26,538 nt of DNA from a virus. The DNA lies in IMG/VR virus record IMGVR_UViG_3300032675_001880, positions 1-26,538 of that record, one strand, 5' to 3'. Below are positions 8,893 to 16,548 of this stretch, piece after piece. The position numbers were made by a program, and so were the translations under genes. The notes under the pieces are model-generated. The model ran no database searches. It was not told where the DNA came from and worked only from the letters and a program-made list of their open reading frames with translations. How positions within the stretch are numbered: position 1 is the first letter of the stretch; every line of letters begins with the position of its first letter.

Positions 8893-9147
8893 TTATATAT
8901 CTTCTAATATCAAAGAAATTTTTAATTCCCTTCTTTTTTGAACAAGTATCTCATTAAATTCTTCATGAGTAAAAATATCATAATAATTACTAAAGTCTAT
9001 ACCTTGCTTTTCTTTAATAAATTCATAATCACTAATTTTACTAAATTCTATTAAAGAATAATATTCTAATTTAGGACTACCATTATGAGAAGATACTATA
9101 TATGTATCCTCAAACCAAAAAAAATCTCTTCCATATTTATAAATCAT
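8893..9147 (-). CDS. Small unknown protein with shared C-terminal tail (84 aa)
   Basis: Starts MIYKYGRDFFWFEDTYIV and ends QKRRELKISLILEDI, the shared tail. The WFED segment is also in the gene just upstream, so the pair are probably diverged paralogues. It overlaps that gene by 11 nt. Function is unknown. Confidence 0.75.
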   Translation of the reverse strand: MIYKYGRDFFWFEDTYIVSSHNGSPKLEYYSLIEFSKISDYEFIKEKQGIDFSNYYDIFTHEEFNEILVQKRRELKISLILEDI

Positions 9148-9406
9148 CTAATATCTTATTTAGTTTTAATTCTCTTTGTTTACATTTTATAATATTATTC
9201 ATTTGATTAACATCTACATCAATAATTTTATCAGTATCTTTTAACATAATCCATTCTTTATATCTAAAAATACTAGTATTAGTTATAGATCCTATAACAT
9301 AGTTTTTTGTTTCCCACAAACTAGTTTCTCTTATGATTGTGTTATTAATATAAAATTTATCATCCTCAAACCAAGAATAAAAATTCTGTATTTTATAATA
9401 CTCCAT
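9137..9406 (-). CDS. Small unknown protein with shared C-terminal tail (89 aa)
   Basis: I choose the ATG at 9406 (MEYYKIQNFYSWFEDDKFY); an upstream in-frame TTG at 9433 would extend it further into uvsE and is less likely. It ends CKQRELKLNKILDDL, a textbook copy of the shared tail. It overlaps the end of uvsE by 14 nt and the next gene by 11 nt. It shares FxWFED with its downstream neighbour. Function is unknown. Confidence 0.75.
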   Translation of the reverse strand: MEYYKIQNFYSWFEDDKFYINNTIIRETSLWETKNYVIGSITNTSIFRYKEWIMLKDTDKIIDVDVNQMNNIIKCKQRELKLNKILDDL

Positions 9407-10310
9407 AATCTTTTCTATACTTAAATAAAGCAATATCTTTTTCTTTACATTCTAAATCTGTATCAAAATCTAATCCGAAAGTTTCAATTTTTTCATACAA
9501 AAAATCAGCATGAGCAGTTTCTTTTGAAGAAACATCTTCAATTCTTCTTGAAGAAGACATATGTGTTAGAGGTTTAATACTTCCCCATGTTGAATAAGCT
9601 AATTTAAGAGCTTCTTCCATAGTTTGGTCTTGTGGACCATATTTATAGTGATGTTGGTCAAAACAAATTGGGACTTTTATCTGTTTATAGATAAACTCAT
9701 ATAACATTTTAACTGAATATTGAGATAATTTATCATCATTTTCAATAGTCAATCTTTTTCTAGTATTTTCGTCTAATAGAAAAAAGTTTTCCGTAAATCT
9801 TTCAGCAGCTTCTTCTCTCGTAGGTTGAGTAGTATTTATATGTATATTAATTGGATAATACCTAGTAGCATCCAATCCCATCAAATCCATCATTTGAGAA
9901 TGTTTGTTCAAATCATCAATTGATTTTTCAACAACTGATTCTGTTTCACTTGCCAAAACTGTATAAGGGCCTGGGTGGGCCGATAGCCTAATGGTATTAG
10001 TTTTAGCATAATCTCCTATTTTTTTAAGTAAACTACATATCTTAGTATAGTCAGGTAATTCTTCTAAGTTAAATTCACTAAACCAAGGTATCATATCACT
10101 TGATAGACGATAAACAAAAATTTTATTTTTGACATTGTATTTAAGAACTTCTAAACAATCAATTAAATTTAATAAAGATAGTTCTGATGCGTAAGGTAAC
10201 CCTTTTTCTAAGAAAGTTTTACGAATCATACCTCTATTAACTTTTATGAAATCTTTTGGTCTTCTACCTATATTTATACCATTACTTATACAACAATATC
10301 CAATAGCCAT
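9393..10310 (-). CDS. uvsE: UV damage endonuclease UvsE (UVDE family)
   Basis: DNA repair enzyme that nicks 5' of UV photoproducts; a metal-dependent TIM barrel. The 305-residue length is typical. Family motifs are present: GYCCISNGI at the N-terminus, VYRLSSDMIPW, RLSAHPGPYTVL, INIHINTT, RLTIENDD (metal-ligand Glu), CFDQHHYKYGP and the SSSRR/AHADFL region. It is the first gene of a minus-strand run with three small genes and has a good Bacteroidota-type promoter just upstream. Intact and probably active; would protect or repair the phage genome without light. Confidence 0.95.
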   Translation of the reverse strand: MAIGYCCISNGINIGRRPKDFIKVNRGMIRKTFLEKGLPYASELSLLNLIDCLEVLKYNVKNKIFVYRLSSDMIPWFSEFNLEELPDYTKICSLLKKIGDYAKTNTIRLSAHPGPYTVLASETESVVEKSIDDLNKHSQMMDLMGLDATRYYPINIHINTTQPTREEAAERFTENFFLLDENTRKRLTIENDDKLSQYSVKMLYEFIYKQIKVPICFDQHHYKYGPQDQTMEEALKLAYSTWGSIKPLTHMSSSRRIEDVSSKETAHADFLYEKIETFGLDFDTDLECKEKDIALFKYRKDYGVL

Positions 10311-10338
10311 ATTTTTTTAATTTATTTTATTTTATATA

Positions 10339-10370
10339 CAAATATAATAAAAAATTATCAAAAAAACAAA
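10339..10370 (-). promoter_or_regulatory. Bacteroidota-type promoter of uvsE
   Basis: On the minus strand TTTG (10370-10367), a 20-nt spacer, then TATATTTG (10346-10339), matching TTTG-N19/21-TAnnTTTG. The start site would fall about 20-25 nt before the uvsE ATG. Confidence 0.7.
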
Positions 10371-10421
10371 AAAAATATACACACGAATAAGTATATTTTT
10401 AATATATAAAAATAAAAATAT

Positions 10422-11231
10422 ATGATAGTATATAGAATATTTAATAAAATAAACAACAAATCTTATATAGGGCAATCAATTAATCCTTTTAATGAAAGAT
10501 ATAAAAATGGTAAATGGTGGGTTTATACTCATAATGAGATTTTAAAAAATTCTGTAAATAAAAATGGATTAGAAAATTTTGAAGTAGAGATACTTGAAAA
10601 TAATATAGCTAATATAGATTTATTAAATGAAAAAGAATGTTATTATGCTGAGTTATATAACTCATATAAACCTTATGGGTATAATATAAGAGGATGTGGA
10701 GAAAATAAGTTTATGATGGAAGAACAAAAAATTTCTTTATCTAATATAAGATTAGGAACTGAGTATAAACCTACCAATAAATCAAGTAGTATATATAAAG
10801 GAGTTAGTTATCGTAAAAATAAAAAAAGTTGGGTATGTAAATTTGATAATAAAATTATCAAAAAAATAAAATATGCTAATTCAGAAATAGAAGCAGCAGA
10901 AATATATGATAAAGTTTGTTTATATTTATATGGGAAAGATTGTTTTATTAACTTTGAAGAAAAAAGACAACTATATTTAGAATTAGATCTAAAAGATTTT
11001 TATGAGAATGAATTTTTAGCGGGAAAGAAGAAAAGAACTGAAAATTATTTTAAAGATGATAGTGAATTATTAAATACTATAAAACCTTTAATTTGGAAGA
11101 TGCCAATCCCAGAAATTTCTAAATTAATAAATATAACGGTTAGACGAATACAATTATGTTTAATAAAACATAATGTAGATAGACCAAAAAATGGGCATTG
11201 GCAAAAGAAAATAAATAAGAAAAATGGATAA
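10422..11231 (+). CDS. GIY-YIG homing endonuclease with AP2-like DNA-binding domain
   Basis: 269 residues. The N-terminal GIY-YIG nuclease (about 1-95) has VYRI and SYIGQS, an Arg at NERYKNG, and the ECYYAELYNS...PYGYN end of the domain with its catalytic Glu candidate. Next is an AP2-like three-strand/helix domain (about 120-180: SIYKGVSYRKNKKSWVCKF, then ANSEIEAAEIYDKV and LYLYGKD). The C-terminal part (PEISKLINITVRRIQLCLI) looks like a helix-turn-helix. Such combinations are typical of phage homing enzymes. It is on the plus strand between minus operons and overlaps the next gene by 8 nt. Confidence 0.88.
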   Translation: MIVYRIFNKINNKSYIGQSINPFNERYKNGKWWVYTHNEILKNSVNKNGLENFEVEILENNIANIDLLNEKECYYAELYNSYKPYGYNIRGCGENKFMMEEQKISLSNIRLGTEYKPTNKSSSIYKGVSYRKNKKSWVCKFDNKIIKKIKYANSEIEAAEIYDKVCLYLYGKDCFINFEEKRQLYLELDLKDFYENEFLAGKKKRTENYFKDDSELLNTIKPLIWKMPIPEISKLINITVRRIQLCLIKHNVDRPKNGHWQKKINKKNG

Positions 11232-11379
11232 GAAAATAAGAAAAAATTTTACGATTGATAAAAAAGTATCAGAAGAATTTGTTATTTATTGTAATGAAAA
11301 TTCAATAAATATGTCTAAGTTGATAGAAAACTTATTAAAAAAGTATTTAGAAGATAAAAAAATAATATATATTAAATGA
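11224..11379 (+). CDS. Ribbon-helix-helix DNA-binding protein (51 aa)
   Basis: ATG at 11224 inside the end of the GIY-YIG gene; 51 codons to TGA at 11377-11379. The protein runs from MDKKIRKNFTIDKKVSEEF to YLEDKKIIYIK. A basic beta strand (RKNFTID), a helix (KKVSEEFVIYCNEN), the turn SINMS and a second helix (KLIENLLKKYLED) match the Arc/CopG fold, which works as a dimeric repressor. It overlaps its neighbours on both sides (8 nt before, 4 nt ATGA after), so all three are likely made from one message. It could autoregulate the unit or act as an antitoxin-like partner of the downstream protein; both are inferences. Confidence 0.82.
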   Translation: MDKKIRKNFTIDKKVSEEFVIYCNENSINMSKLIENLLKKYLEDKKIIYIK

Positions 11380-12278
11380 TTAAAAATTTTTTTGATTTTG
11401 ATTATTATTTATTTTTAGAAAAAAAGCATATTAACGAAGATATTTCTAATATATCAGAATATATTTTTAATAATTATAATTCCGCTACAGTAGGTAAATA
11501 TATTATAAAGGATAATATACCATTAAAATTAAATATAAACAAAATAAAAATTGAAATAGTTAAATATGATGGTATATTTAACGGTAGTTTAGTAACTAAA
11601 GATTGTAATAAAAATTATAATGGTAATTGGGATATATCTATTAAATTAAAAGAAAATTTTAATTTAGGATTAATTATGCATGAAATGAATCATGCTTATG
11701 AACTAATTAATATGGGTAAAAATAATGTTGTTAAAAAATTAGATTATTTAAAATCAAAAAACTTTATAAATATAGATGAACAAATAAAAAATTTTATTTA
11801 TGTAATGTACATAGCTACTGATGAAGAAATAAATTCAAATGTAAATGAAGCATACGGTTATATAAAAGATTTTTTAAATAAAAAATCTTTTACTAAAATC
11901 AATCAACAACTATTTATTAATTTAATAAAACAATCACCAAGTTATCAAAAATATTTATATTTAAACCATATAAATATGGATATAATCTTTAATAATTATG
12001 ATAATAGATTATTAAATAATTTTTTATTTTTTTATGAAAAAAATGAAATTAAATTCAAAGAAATAAGAAAAAAGAATCCTAATTTATTTATTCAAAAATT
12101 GATTTTTATTTATAAAACTTTAACTAATGAAATAGATAATTCTGCTTTTTATAAAAGTAATATAAATAATCAAACTTTTACCCCAAAAAGAGATATTGAT
12201 TATTATAATAATTATTTTAAGAAAAAAGCAGATAGATTAAAAAGAAGACTTCTTGAATTATACACACACTTTTCTTAA
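11376..12278 (+). CDS. Putative zinc metallopeptidase-like protein (HExxH)
   Basis: 300 residues. LIMHEMNHAYEL places an HExxH zinc motif at H102, E103, H106; a later Glu in ATDEEINSNVNEAY (150-158) is a candidate third ligand. The N-terminus MIKNFFDFDYYLFLEKK resembles the leader of the head-protein-like genes. The last 25 residues are strongly basic (KKKADRLKRRLLEL). The start overlaps the RHH gene by 4 nt (ATGA). The 3' end overlaps the convergent ABC-GNAT gene by 21 nt with no terminator. I do not recognise the exact family; similar HExxH/EinA patterns occur in phage proteins of unknown role. Confidence 0.75.
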   Translation: MIKNFFDFDYYLFLEKKHINEDISNISEYIFNNYNSATVGKYIIKDNIPLKLNINKIKIEIVKYDGIFNGSLVTKDCNKNYNGNWDISIKLKENFNLGLIMHEMNHAYELINMGKNNVVKKLDYLKSKNFINIDEQIKNFIYVMYIATDEEINSNVNEAYGYIKDFLNKKSFTKINQQLFINLIKQSPSYQKYLYLNHINMDIIFNNYDNRLLNNFLFFYEKNEIKFKEIRKKNPNLFIQKLIFIYKTLTNEIDNSAFYKSNINNQTFTPKRDIDYYNNYFKKKADRLKRRLLELYTHFS

Positions 12279-13397
12279 ATCTGATACAGGTAAAAGTAAT
12301 CTTTCCTGACCACTTACTCCATTTCCAATATATTCGTGACAAAAAGACTTTCGTCTTTTTATCGCCCAATTTCCCATACTATTATCGTTTTTATCACTTT
12401 GATAAATACCATTTTTTGATGTAGGTTTCCATTTTTCAGGATGGGCATTTCTATAATTTCCTAATCCAGGATGAACTGTTTTTGTAAAATACTTATATCC
12501 ACTATCTTTATAGATAGAAGCAGTCCATTCGGATATAATTGTACCTAATCCTAAACCTTGATATTCGGGAAGAACTACAATTCTACTTTCTCTAACTCCT
12601 TTTTTGAAGTATCCAGAAGGTTGTGGTATTACACAATTTATTCCAACAGGTTTATTATTCCAAGTAAATAAAAAGAATTTACAAGATTTAGATACATCTT
12701 CTGTTAAGTAATGATGTTTTTTAAAGAAGTCCCAAGTATCATATTCGACTCTATGTGCTTGTAACTCAATGCTTGGGCGTTGCCGAAGACAGTCAGCTCT
12801 TTCGATACCGCCTCCTTTTAATGGTGAACAAGTCCAATCAGGTAATAACCATTCTATTATATCAGAATGGCAACTTGCTAAAATAATTTTTTTTCCTGAT
12901 TTACGAATATACTTTTGTAAGGCAAAACTCATAGCTTTTGCTACATCTCTATCAACAAATGATGTATATTCATCAATTAAAATGATTTCATCTTCTGCTG
13001 CGGAAGAAATTAAATAAGCTAATTTAGCTCTATATTGTTCTCCATTACTTAATAAGTTGTAAGGTCTTAGCCAAGCAGGTATTGATGAAAGTCCGATTGA
13101 CATTAAAACTTTACTAGCTTCTTCTGGTGATAACCATGAAAAATTACTAATTAAAGGTTTATTTTCATCAAAGTTAGCTTCTCTCATACCACCTAAATAA
13201 TTTAGGATTGTTGATTTACCACTACCTGAACCACCTACTATTAAACCAATAGACCATTCAAATTTATCTAAATCATCTAGATCCATTGGAATTTTTGTGA
13301 TTGTTTGTTGTTTGTCTTGAATATCAAATGTAGAATATACATAGTCTGTATAATCATCATTTGTTATTGTACTTTTTAATGTTATTGTTTTAAGCAT
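12258..13397 (-). CDS. ABC-type ATPase fused to GNAT acetyltransferase (COG2401-like)
   Basis: 379 residues with no membrane segments. The ABC ATPase half has Walker A GGSGSGKST (55-63), signature LLSNGEQYRAKLA (115-127), Walker B IILIDEYTS (138-146) and the switch His in ASCHSD (174-179). The GNAT half has VVLPEYQGLGLGT (274-286), the acetyl-CoA-binding motif A, and a Mom-like surrounding (HPGLGNYRNAHPEKW). This domain order is that of the group described as ABC-type ATPase fused to a predicted acetyltransferase. The substrate is unknown; modification of nucleic acid is possible given the resemblance of the GNAT half to Mom-type enzymes. It lies 61 nt after the sirtuin operon. Confidence 0.88.
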   Translation of the reverse strand: MLKTITLKSTITNDDYTDYVYSTFDIQDKQQTITKIPMDLDDLDKFEWSIGLIVGGSGSGKSTILNYLGGMREANFDENKPLISNFSWLSPEEASKVLMSIGLSSIPAWLRPYNLLSNGEQYRAKLAYLISSAAEDEIILIDEYTSFVDRDVAKAMSFALQKYIRKSGKKIILASCHSDIIEWLLPDWTCSPLKGGGIERADCLRQRPSIELQAHRVEYDTWDFFKKHHYLTEDVSKSCKFFLFTWNNKPVGINCVIPQPSGYFKKGVRESRIVVLPEYQGLGLGTIISEWTASIYKDSGYKYFTKTVHPGLGNYRNAHPEKWKPTSKNGIYQSDKNDNSMGNWAIKRRKSFCHEYIGNGVSGQERLLLPVSDLRKVCV

Positions 13398-13458
13398 GAA
13401 ATGTTTTTGAATAAATTATATTAATATATAGAAAATTAATAAATTTGTTATTTTATTC

Positions 13459-13842
13459 TTATATATTAAGAAGAATATGATTTAATCTTTCTTCTCTATT
13501 ATATAAGTTTGCAAAATGCTTTAACGAAATATAAGTAGATAAAATATTTGAATATATATTTTCAAAATACAATTTATTTAAATCTAACTTAGATTCATTA
13601 TTAAATTCATCAAAAAGATATTTAGTTTTGGAAACTTCTTGAGCATTTTTAAATTGCTCAAAAATATTATCATTAAACTCAGTAAAATAATAATAAAGAC
13701 CTCGATTTCCAAAATTTTCATTTAATGGTATTGTATAATAACCAGCTTCATATTTTGTTGATTTTAGATATAAATAATCGTTATCAAAGAAAAAATAGTA
13801 AGGTTCTCCCCGATAATTTAAAAATAATATTACTTTTTTCAT
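13459..13842 (-). CDS. Small unknown protein with shared C-terminal tail (127 aa)
   Basis: Starts MKKVILFLNYRGEPYYFFF and is beta-rich and aromatic in the first half, helical in the second, ending YNREERLNHILLNI, the shared tail. It follows the sirtuin gene with a 2-nt gap, so the two are co-transcribed. No domain is recognised. Confidence 0.75.
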   Translation of the reverse strand: MKKVILFLNYRGEPYYFFFDNDYLYLKSTKYEAGYYTIPLNENFGNRGLYYYFTEFNDNIFEQFKNAQEVSKTKYLFDEFNNESKLDLNKLYFENIYSNILSTYISLKHFANLYNREERLNHILLNI

Positions 13843-13844
13843 AA

Positions 13845-14534
13845 TTAAATATTAATTAAATCAATAACATCATCAATTCCTTCTGTTGCTTTTTTAGCAA
13901 TCTTATCCCATTTAGAACCTAAATCCAATTCATCACAATTTGGATCTAATACAATACCTCTACTTCTTGGTTGTAATAAATCTATTAAACCTGCCGCAGG
14001 ATAAACTTGTAAAGAAGTTCCAATAACTACCAATACATCACATTCGCTAATCAATTCAGCTGCTTCTTCTAAATAATGTGGCATTTCTCCGAAAAATACT
14101 ATATCAGGTCTTATCCCACTACCATCTTCCCCTCTATCAGTTGTTTTGATATTATCATAACCGATATGAAAACTAAATCCTCTATTTATAGTTTTAGCCA
14201 TAGTTATTTGTCCGTGTAAGTGATAAATGTCATCATCTTTTACACCGGCACGTTCTAAAAAATTATCCACATTTTGTGTAATAATAGAACATGAATTTTT
14301 ACTATTTTTTATAAAATTAGCAATTTGGATATGAGCATAATTTGGTTGAGAGTTTTTTATTAGAGTTCTATATTCGTTAAAGAAGTTATTAACTAATTCA
14401 GGATTTCTGCGAAATCCTTCAATTGTAGCTATATCTTCCACATTATATTTGTTCCAATAACCATCAGCATCTCTAAAAGTTTGAAGCCCTGATTCTGCTG
14501 ATAATCCAGATCCTGTAAAAAATACTATATTCAT
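13845..14534 (-). CDS. Sir2-family NAD-dependent protein deacylase
   Basis: 229 residues. Rossmann NAD site TGSGLSAESGLQTFRD (7-22), then TQNVD (86-90), the catalytic HLHG (H107), RPDIVFFGE and GTSLQVYPAAG. These are the classic sirtuin motifs and all are intact. Oddity: the four zinc cysteines normally between the catalytic His and RPDIVFFGE are absent, and that stretch (ITMAKTINRGFSFHIGYDNI) has no Cys at all. Some bacterial and phage sirtuins also lack zinc. Likely removes acyl groups from lysines or consumes NAD. Co-transcribed with a tail-bearing small protein. Divergent from 14586. Confidence 0.93.
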   Translation of the reverse strand: MNIVFFTGSGLSAESGLQTFRDADGYWNKYNVEDIATIEGFRRNPELVNNFFNEYRTLIKNSQPNYAHIQIANFIKNSKNSCSIITQNVDNFLERAGVKDDDIYHLHGQITMAKTINRGFSFHIGYDNIKTTDRGEDGSGIRPDIVFFGEMPHYLEEAAELISECDVLVVIGTSLQVYPAAGLIDLLQPRSRGIVLDPNCDELDLGSKWDKIAKKATEGIDDVIDLINI

Positions 14535-14585
14535 ATAATTTTATTATTTTTTTATTTTTAAGTTTGTTTAATTAATATATATATT

Positions 14586-15143
14586 ATGAAGATACAAAAA
14601 TTTTATGAATTTATCAAAGAAAATTTAGGAGAATCTCCTGAAGAATATATTTCAAATGCCTTATTGAAATTACAAAAAAAGGTACAAAATATGTTTAGTA
14701 CTGAAGAAGAAACTGAAAAAGTTGATTCTTTTGAAGAAAGAGAAAAATCTCTAAAAAAGAAAAAAGGACAAATGTCATTAAAAGACATGGGTCTAACTTT
14801 AGCTACTTGTGAAATATCTAAATACTCTTTTACAAGAGATAATCTTAAAATTAAATATTCTGATGATAAGTTTATCTATGATTTAGCTCTTTTCTTTGAC
14901 TTAAAAGATGCTATTAATGATAATCAAGAAGAAGATTTTGATGATACTAAAATCAAAAAAGTTTATATCAAATTTAAAAAATATAAAAATGATGATACTG
15001 TTGATTTAATTGGTGAAATCACAAAAACTATTGATGTAGAAGATTTCAATGAAGATTATCTTATTAAATTAACACTAGATTTTGATAAAGAGTATGGAGG
15101 TGAAGACGGAACTTCTAATGATGAATTTTCAATACAAAAATAG
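14586..15143 (+). CDS. Acidic protein with T4-like capsid-targeting leader (185 aa)
   Basis: Starts MKIQKFYEFIKENLGESP, the closest match in this window to the T4 internal-protein leader MKTYQEFIAE; IKE at 10-12 fits the [LI]-x-E prohead protease site. The body is highly charged: a Lys/Glu-rich segment (SFEEREKSLKKKKGQMS) then an acidic beta-rich half (DLALFFDLKDA, VYIKFKKYKN). It ends DEFSIQK at TAG. No domain is recognised. Probably an internal head protein, by analogy. It is the only plus-strand gene between two minus operons. Confidence 0.78.
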   Translation: MKIQKFYEFIKENLGESPEEYISNALLKLQKKVQNMFSTEEETEKVDSFEEREKSLKKKKGQMSLKDMGLTLATCEISKYSFTRDNLKIKYSDDKFIYDLALFFDLKDAINDNQEEDFDDTKIKKVYIKFKKYKNDDTVDLIGEITKTIDVEDFNEDYLIKLTLDFDKEYGGEDGTSNDEFSIQK

Positions 15144-15167
15144 GATTCTTAATTAAGAATCCTATTT
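15138..15167. terminator. Perfect 30-bp palindrome ending two convergent genes
   Basis: Arms AAATAGGATTCTTAA / TTAAGAATCCTATTT without spacer. It contains the stops of both genes (TAG at 15141-15143 plus, TAA at 15149-15151 minus). It should form a hairpin in either transcript; the T-tract is short, so termination may be modest. Confidence 0.7.
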
Positions 15168-15592
15168 AATGTAAAATCTCTTTGAATACTATGATTAGTT
15201 ATTACACAATCTCTCACCTCATAACAAACATGCATAGTTTCTAAATTAATTATTTTATTTATAGAATAAAGACATAAATATCCATTTATACCATTTATAT
15301 AATATTCATAATCATCTAAAGTATCATAATATGTATGACCTGCTTTTGTTTCGATAACTTCACCAGTATTATATACTACACGAGTAGTTATATAAATTGT
15401 TATATAATCTATTTTAGAACCTAATCTATCCCAAAAATCGGTAAACCATAAATCTAATGGTATTTTTTTAACATAATCACTTGTGACTCCTGATGAGTCA
15501 CAAGTTTTTATTAAATGAACTAATGTATTTAAAGTTAAGTGGTCTACTTTATATAAACCAGTATCCATAGTTAATAATTGTAAGTAATTCAT
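15149..15592 (-). CDS. Small unknown protein with shared C-terminal tail (147 aa)
   Basis: Starts MNYLQLLTMDTGLYKVDHL; the middle (IDYITIYITTRVVYNTGEVI) is beta-rich. It ends IQRDFTLNRILN, a short version of the shared tail. It lies 2 nt after nusG and is last in the replication/transcription operon. Its stop is in the palindrome. Function is unknown. Confidence 0.78.
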   Translation of the reverse strand: MNYLQLLTMDTGLYKVDHLTLNTLVHLIKTCDSSGVTSDYVKKIPLDLWFTDFWDRLGSKIDYITIYITTRVVYNTGEVIETKAGHTYYDTLDDYEYYINGINGYLCLYSINKIINLETMHVCYEVRDCVITNHSIQRDFTLNRILN

Positions 15593-15594
15593 TT

Positions 15595-16128
15595 TTATTC
15601 TTTAATTTTTTCTACTTGTACAAAGTCTAAATCAATATTAGTTCTTTTTCCAAATATAGGGACTGATACTACTAGTTTTTGTTTTTCCTTAAAAACTTCT
15701 TCAACCATTCCCTTAAACTCAGCAAATATGCCAGTTTTTATACTAATTTCCTCACCGATAGAAAAAATAAAATAATCTATTTTTTCTTTTTCCTTTTCGG
15801 CTACCATGTCTTGGGACATTTTTTTAATTTCAGAATCTTTTAAAGTTAAAAAAACTCCTTGTCTATCTTTTAATAATCCACTATGTCCTGAGATATTTCT
15901 AATAATATTTCTCATTTCATCTAAATTATTAGTTTCAATAAATAAATATCCAGGATATAACATTTTATCTTTGTGTAATTGCTTACCATTTTTTGCATAA
16001 AATACTTTTTCTATAGGAATTAATGTATTGCAATAAATATTTTGCCTATTCATTTCTATTTGAATTTTATGACTAACTACTCTTTCCTTATTAGTTTGTA
16101 CTCTTAGAGTATACCATTTTGTTTCCAT
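15595..16128 (-). CDS. nusG: NusG-family transcription elongation factor
   Basis: 177 residues, typical for bacterial NusG. The NGN domain (1-110) opens with KWYTLRVQTNKERVV and has TLIPIEKVFYAKNGK and MLYPGYLFIE. After a Lys/Glu linker the KOW domain (about 122-175) reads GEEISIKTGIFAEFKGMVEE, then VSVPIFGKRTNIDLDFVQVE. NusG binds RNA polymerase clamp and can couple to ribosomes or antiterminate. A phage copy would compete with the host's or adjust elongation on phage genes. It sits in an operon behind DNA-replication genes with gaps of 1-2 nt. A specialised RfaH-like antiterminator is the alternative. Confidence 0.93.
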   Translation of the reverse strand: METKWYTLRVQTNKERVVSHKIQIEMNRQNIYCNTLIPIEKVFYAKNGKQLHKDKMLYPGYLFIETNNLDEMRNIIRNISGHSGLLKDRQGVFLTLKDSEIKKMSQDMVAEKEKEKIDYFIFSIGEEISIKTGIFAEFKGMVEEVFKEKQKLVVSVPIFGKRTNIDLDFVQVEKIKE

Positions 16129-16129
16129 G

Positions 16130-16543
16130 TTATTTCATATTTTTTTGTTGGTCTTTATACCATTTTAATTCATCTAAAATCTCATCTAAATGATTAGTGA
16201 TTAAAAAATCTAAATCATCTTCATGTAAATCTAATTTTATTCTAAGAAATTCTTTATCTTTTTTAGATATTGCTTCTTTTTCTCTTTTCTTACCATCACT
16301 TTTATTCCATAAAGTAGGAATATATCGAACATCTTTTAAGTGGTAAAACCAAGCGTCCATTGCGGACGCTTTATTTATATTCTTATTATTTAATAATTGA
16401 GCTTGTTTTGGAAAATATCTAGATAATCTTTGATTAAAAACAAAAAATGCTAAACTTTTTGTTTCGTCAGAAATATTAAACCAATTTTTTTTATTTTTAA
16501 AAAGGGCATCTCCTATAATTTTAATCGGACTTTCATCAGCCAT
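16130..16543 (-). CDS. Candidate gp62-like clamp-loader small subunit
   Basis: 137 residues. The pattern DALFKNKKNWFNISDETKSL, then FFVFNQRLSRYFPKQAQLLN and AMDAWFYHLKD resembles the phage clamp-loader A family (T4 gp62), in which an N-terminal motif with NRxLS and FPxxA is recurrent. This would work with a gp44-like ATPase to load the sliding clamp. The location directly between a T4 Rnh-like nuclease and nusG supports a replication role. I cannot confirm the family from sequence alone. Gaps to neighbours are 5 nt and 1 nt. Confidence 0.6.
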   Translation of the reverse strand: MADESPIKIIGDALFKNKKNWFNISDETKSLAFFVFNQRLSRYFPKQAQLLNNKNINKASAMDAWFYHLKDVRYIPTLWNKSDGKKREKEAISKKDKEFLRIKLDLHEDDLDFLITNHLDEILDELKWYKDQQKNMK

Positions 16544-16548
16544 ATATA

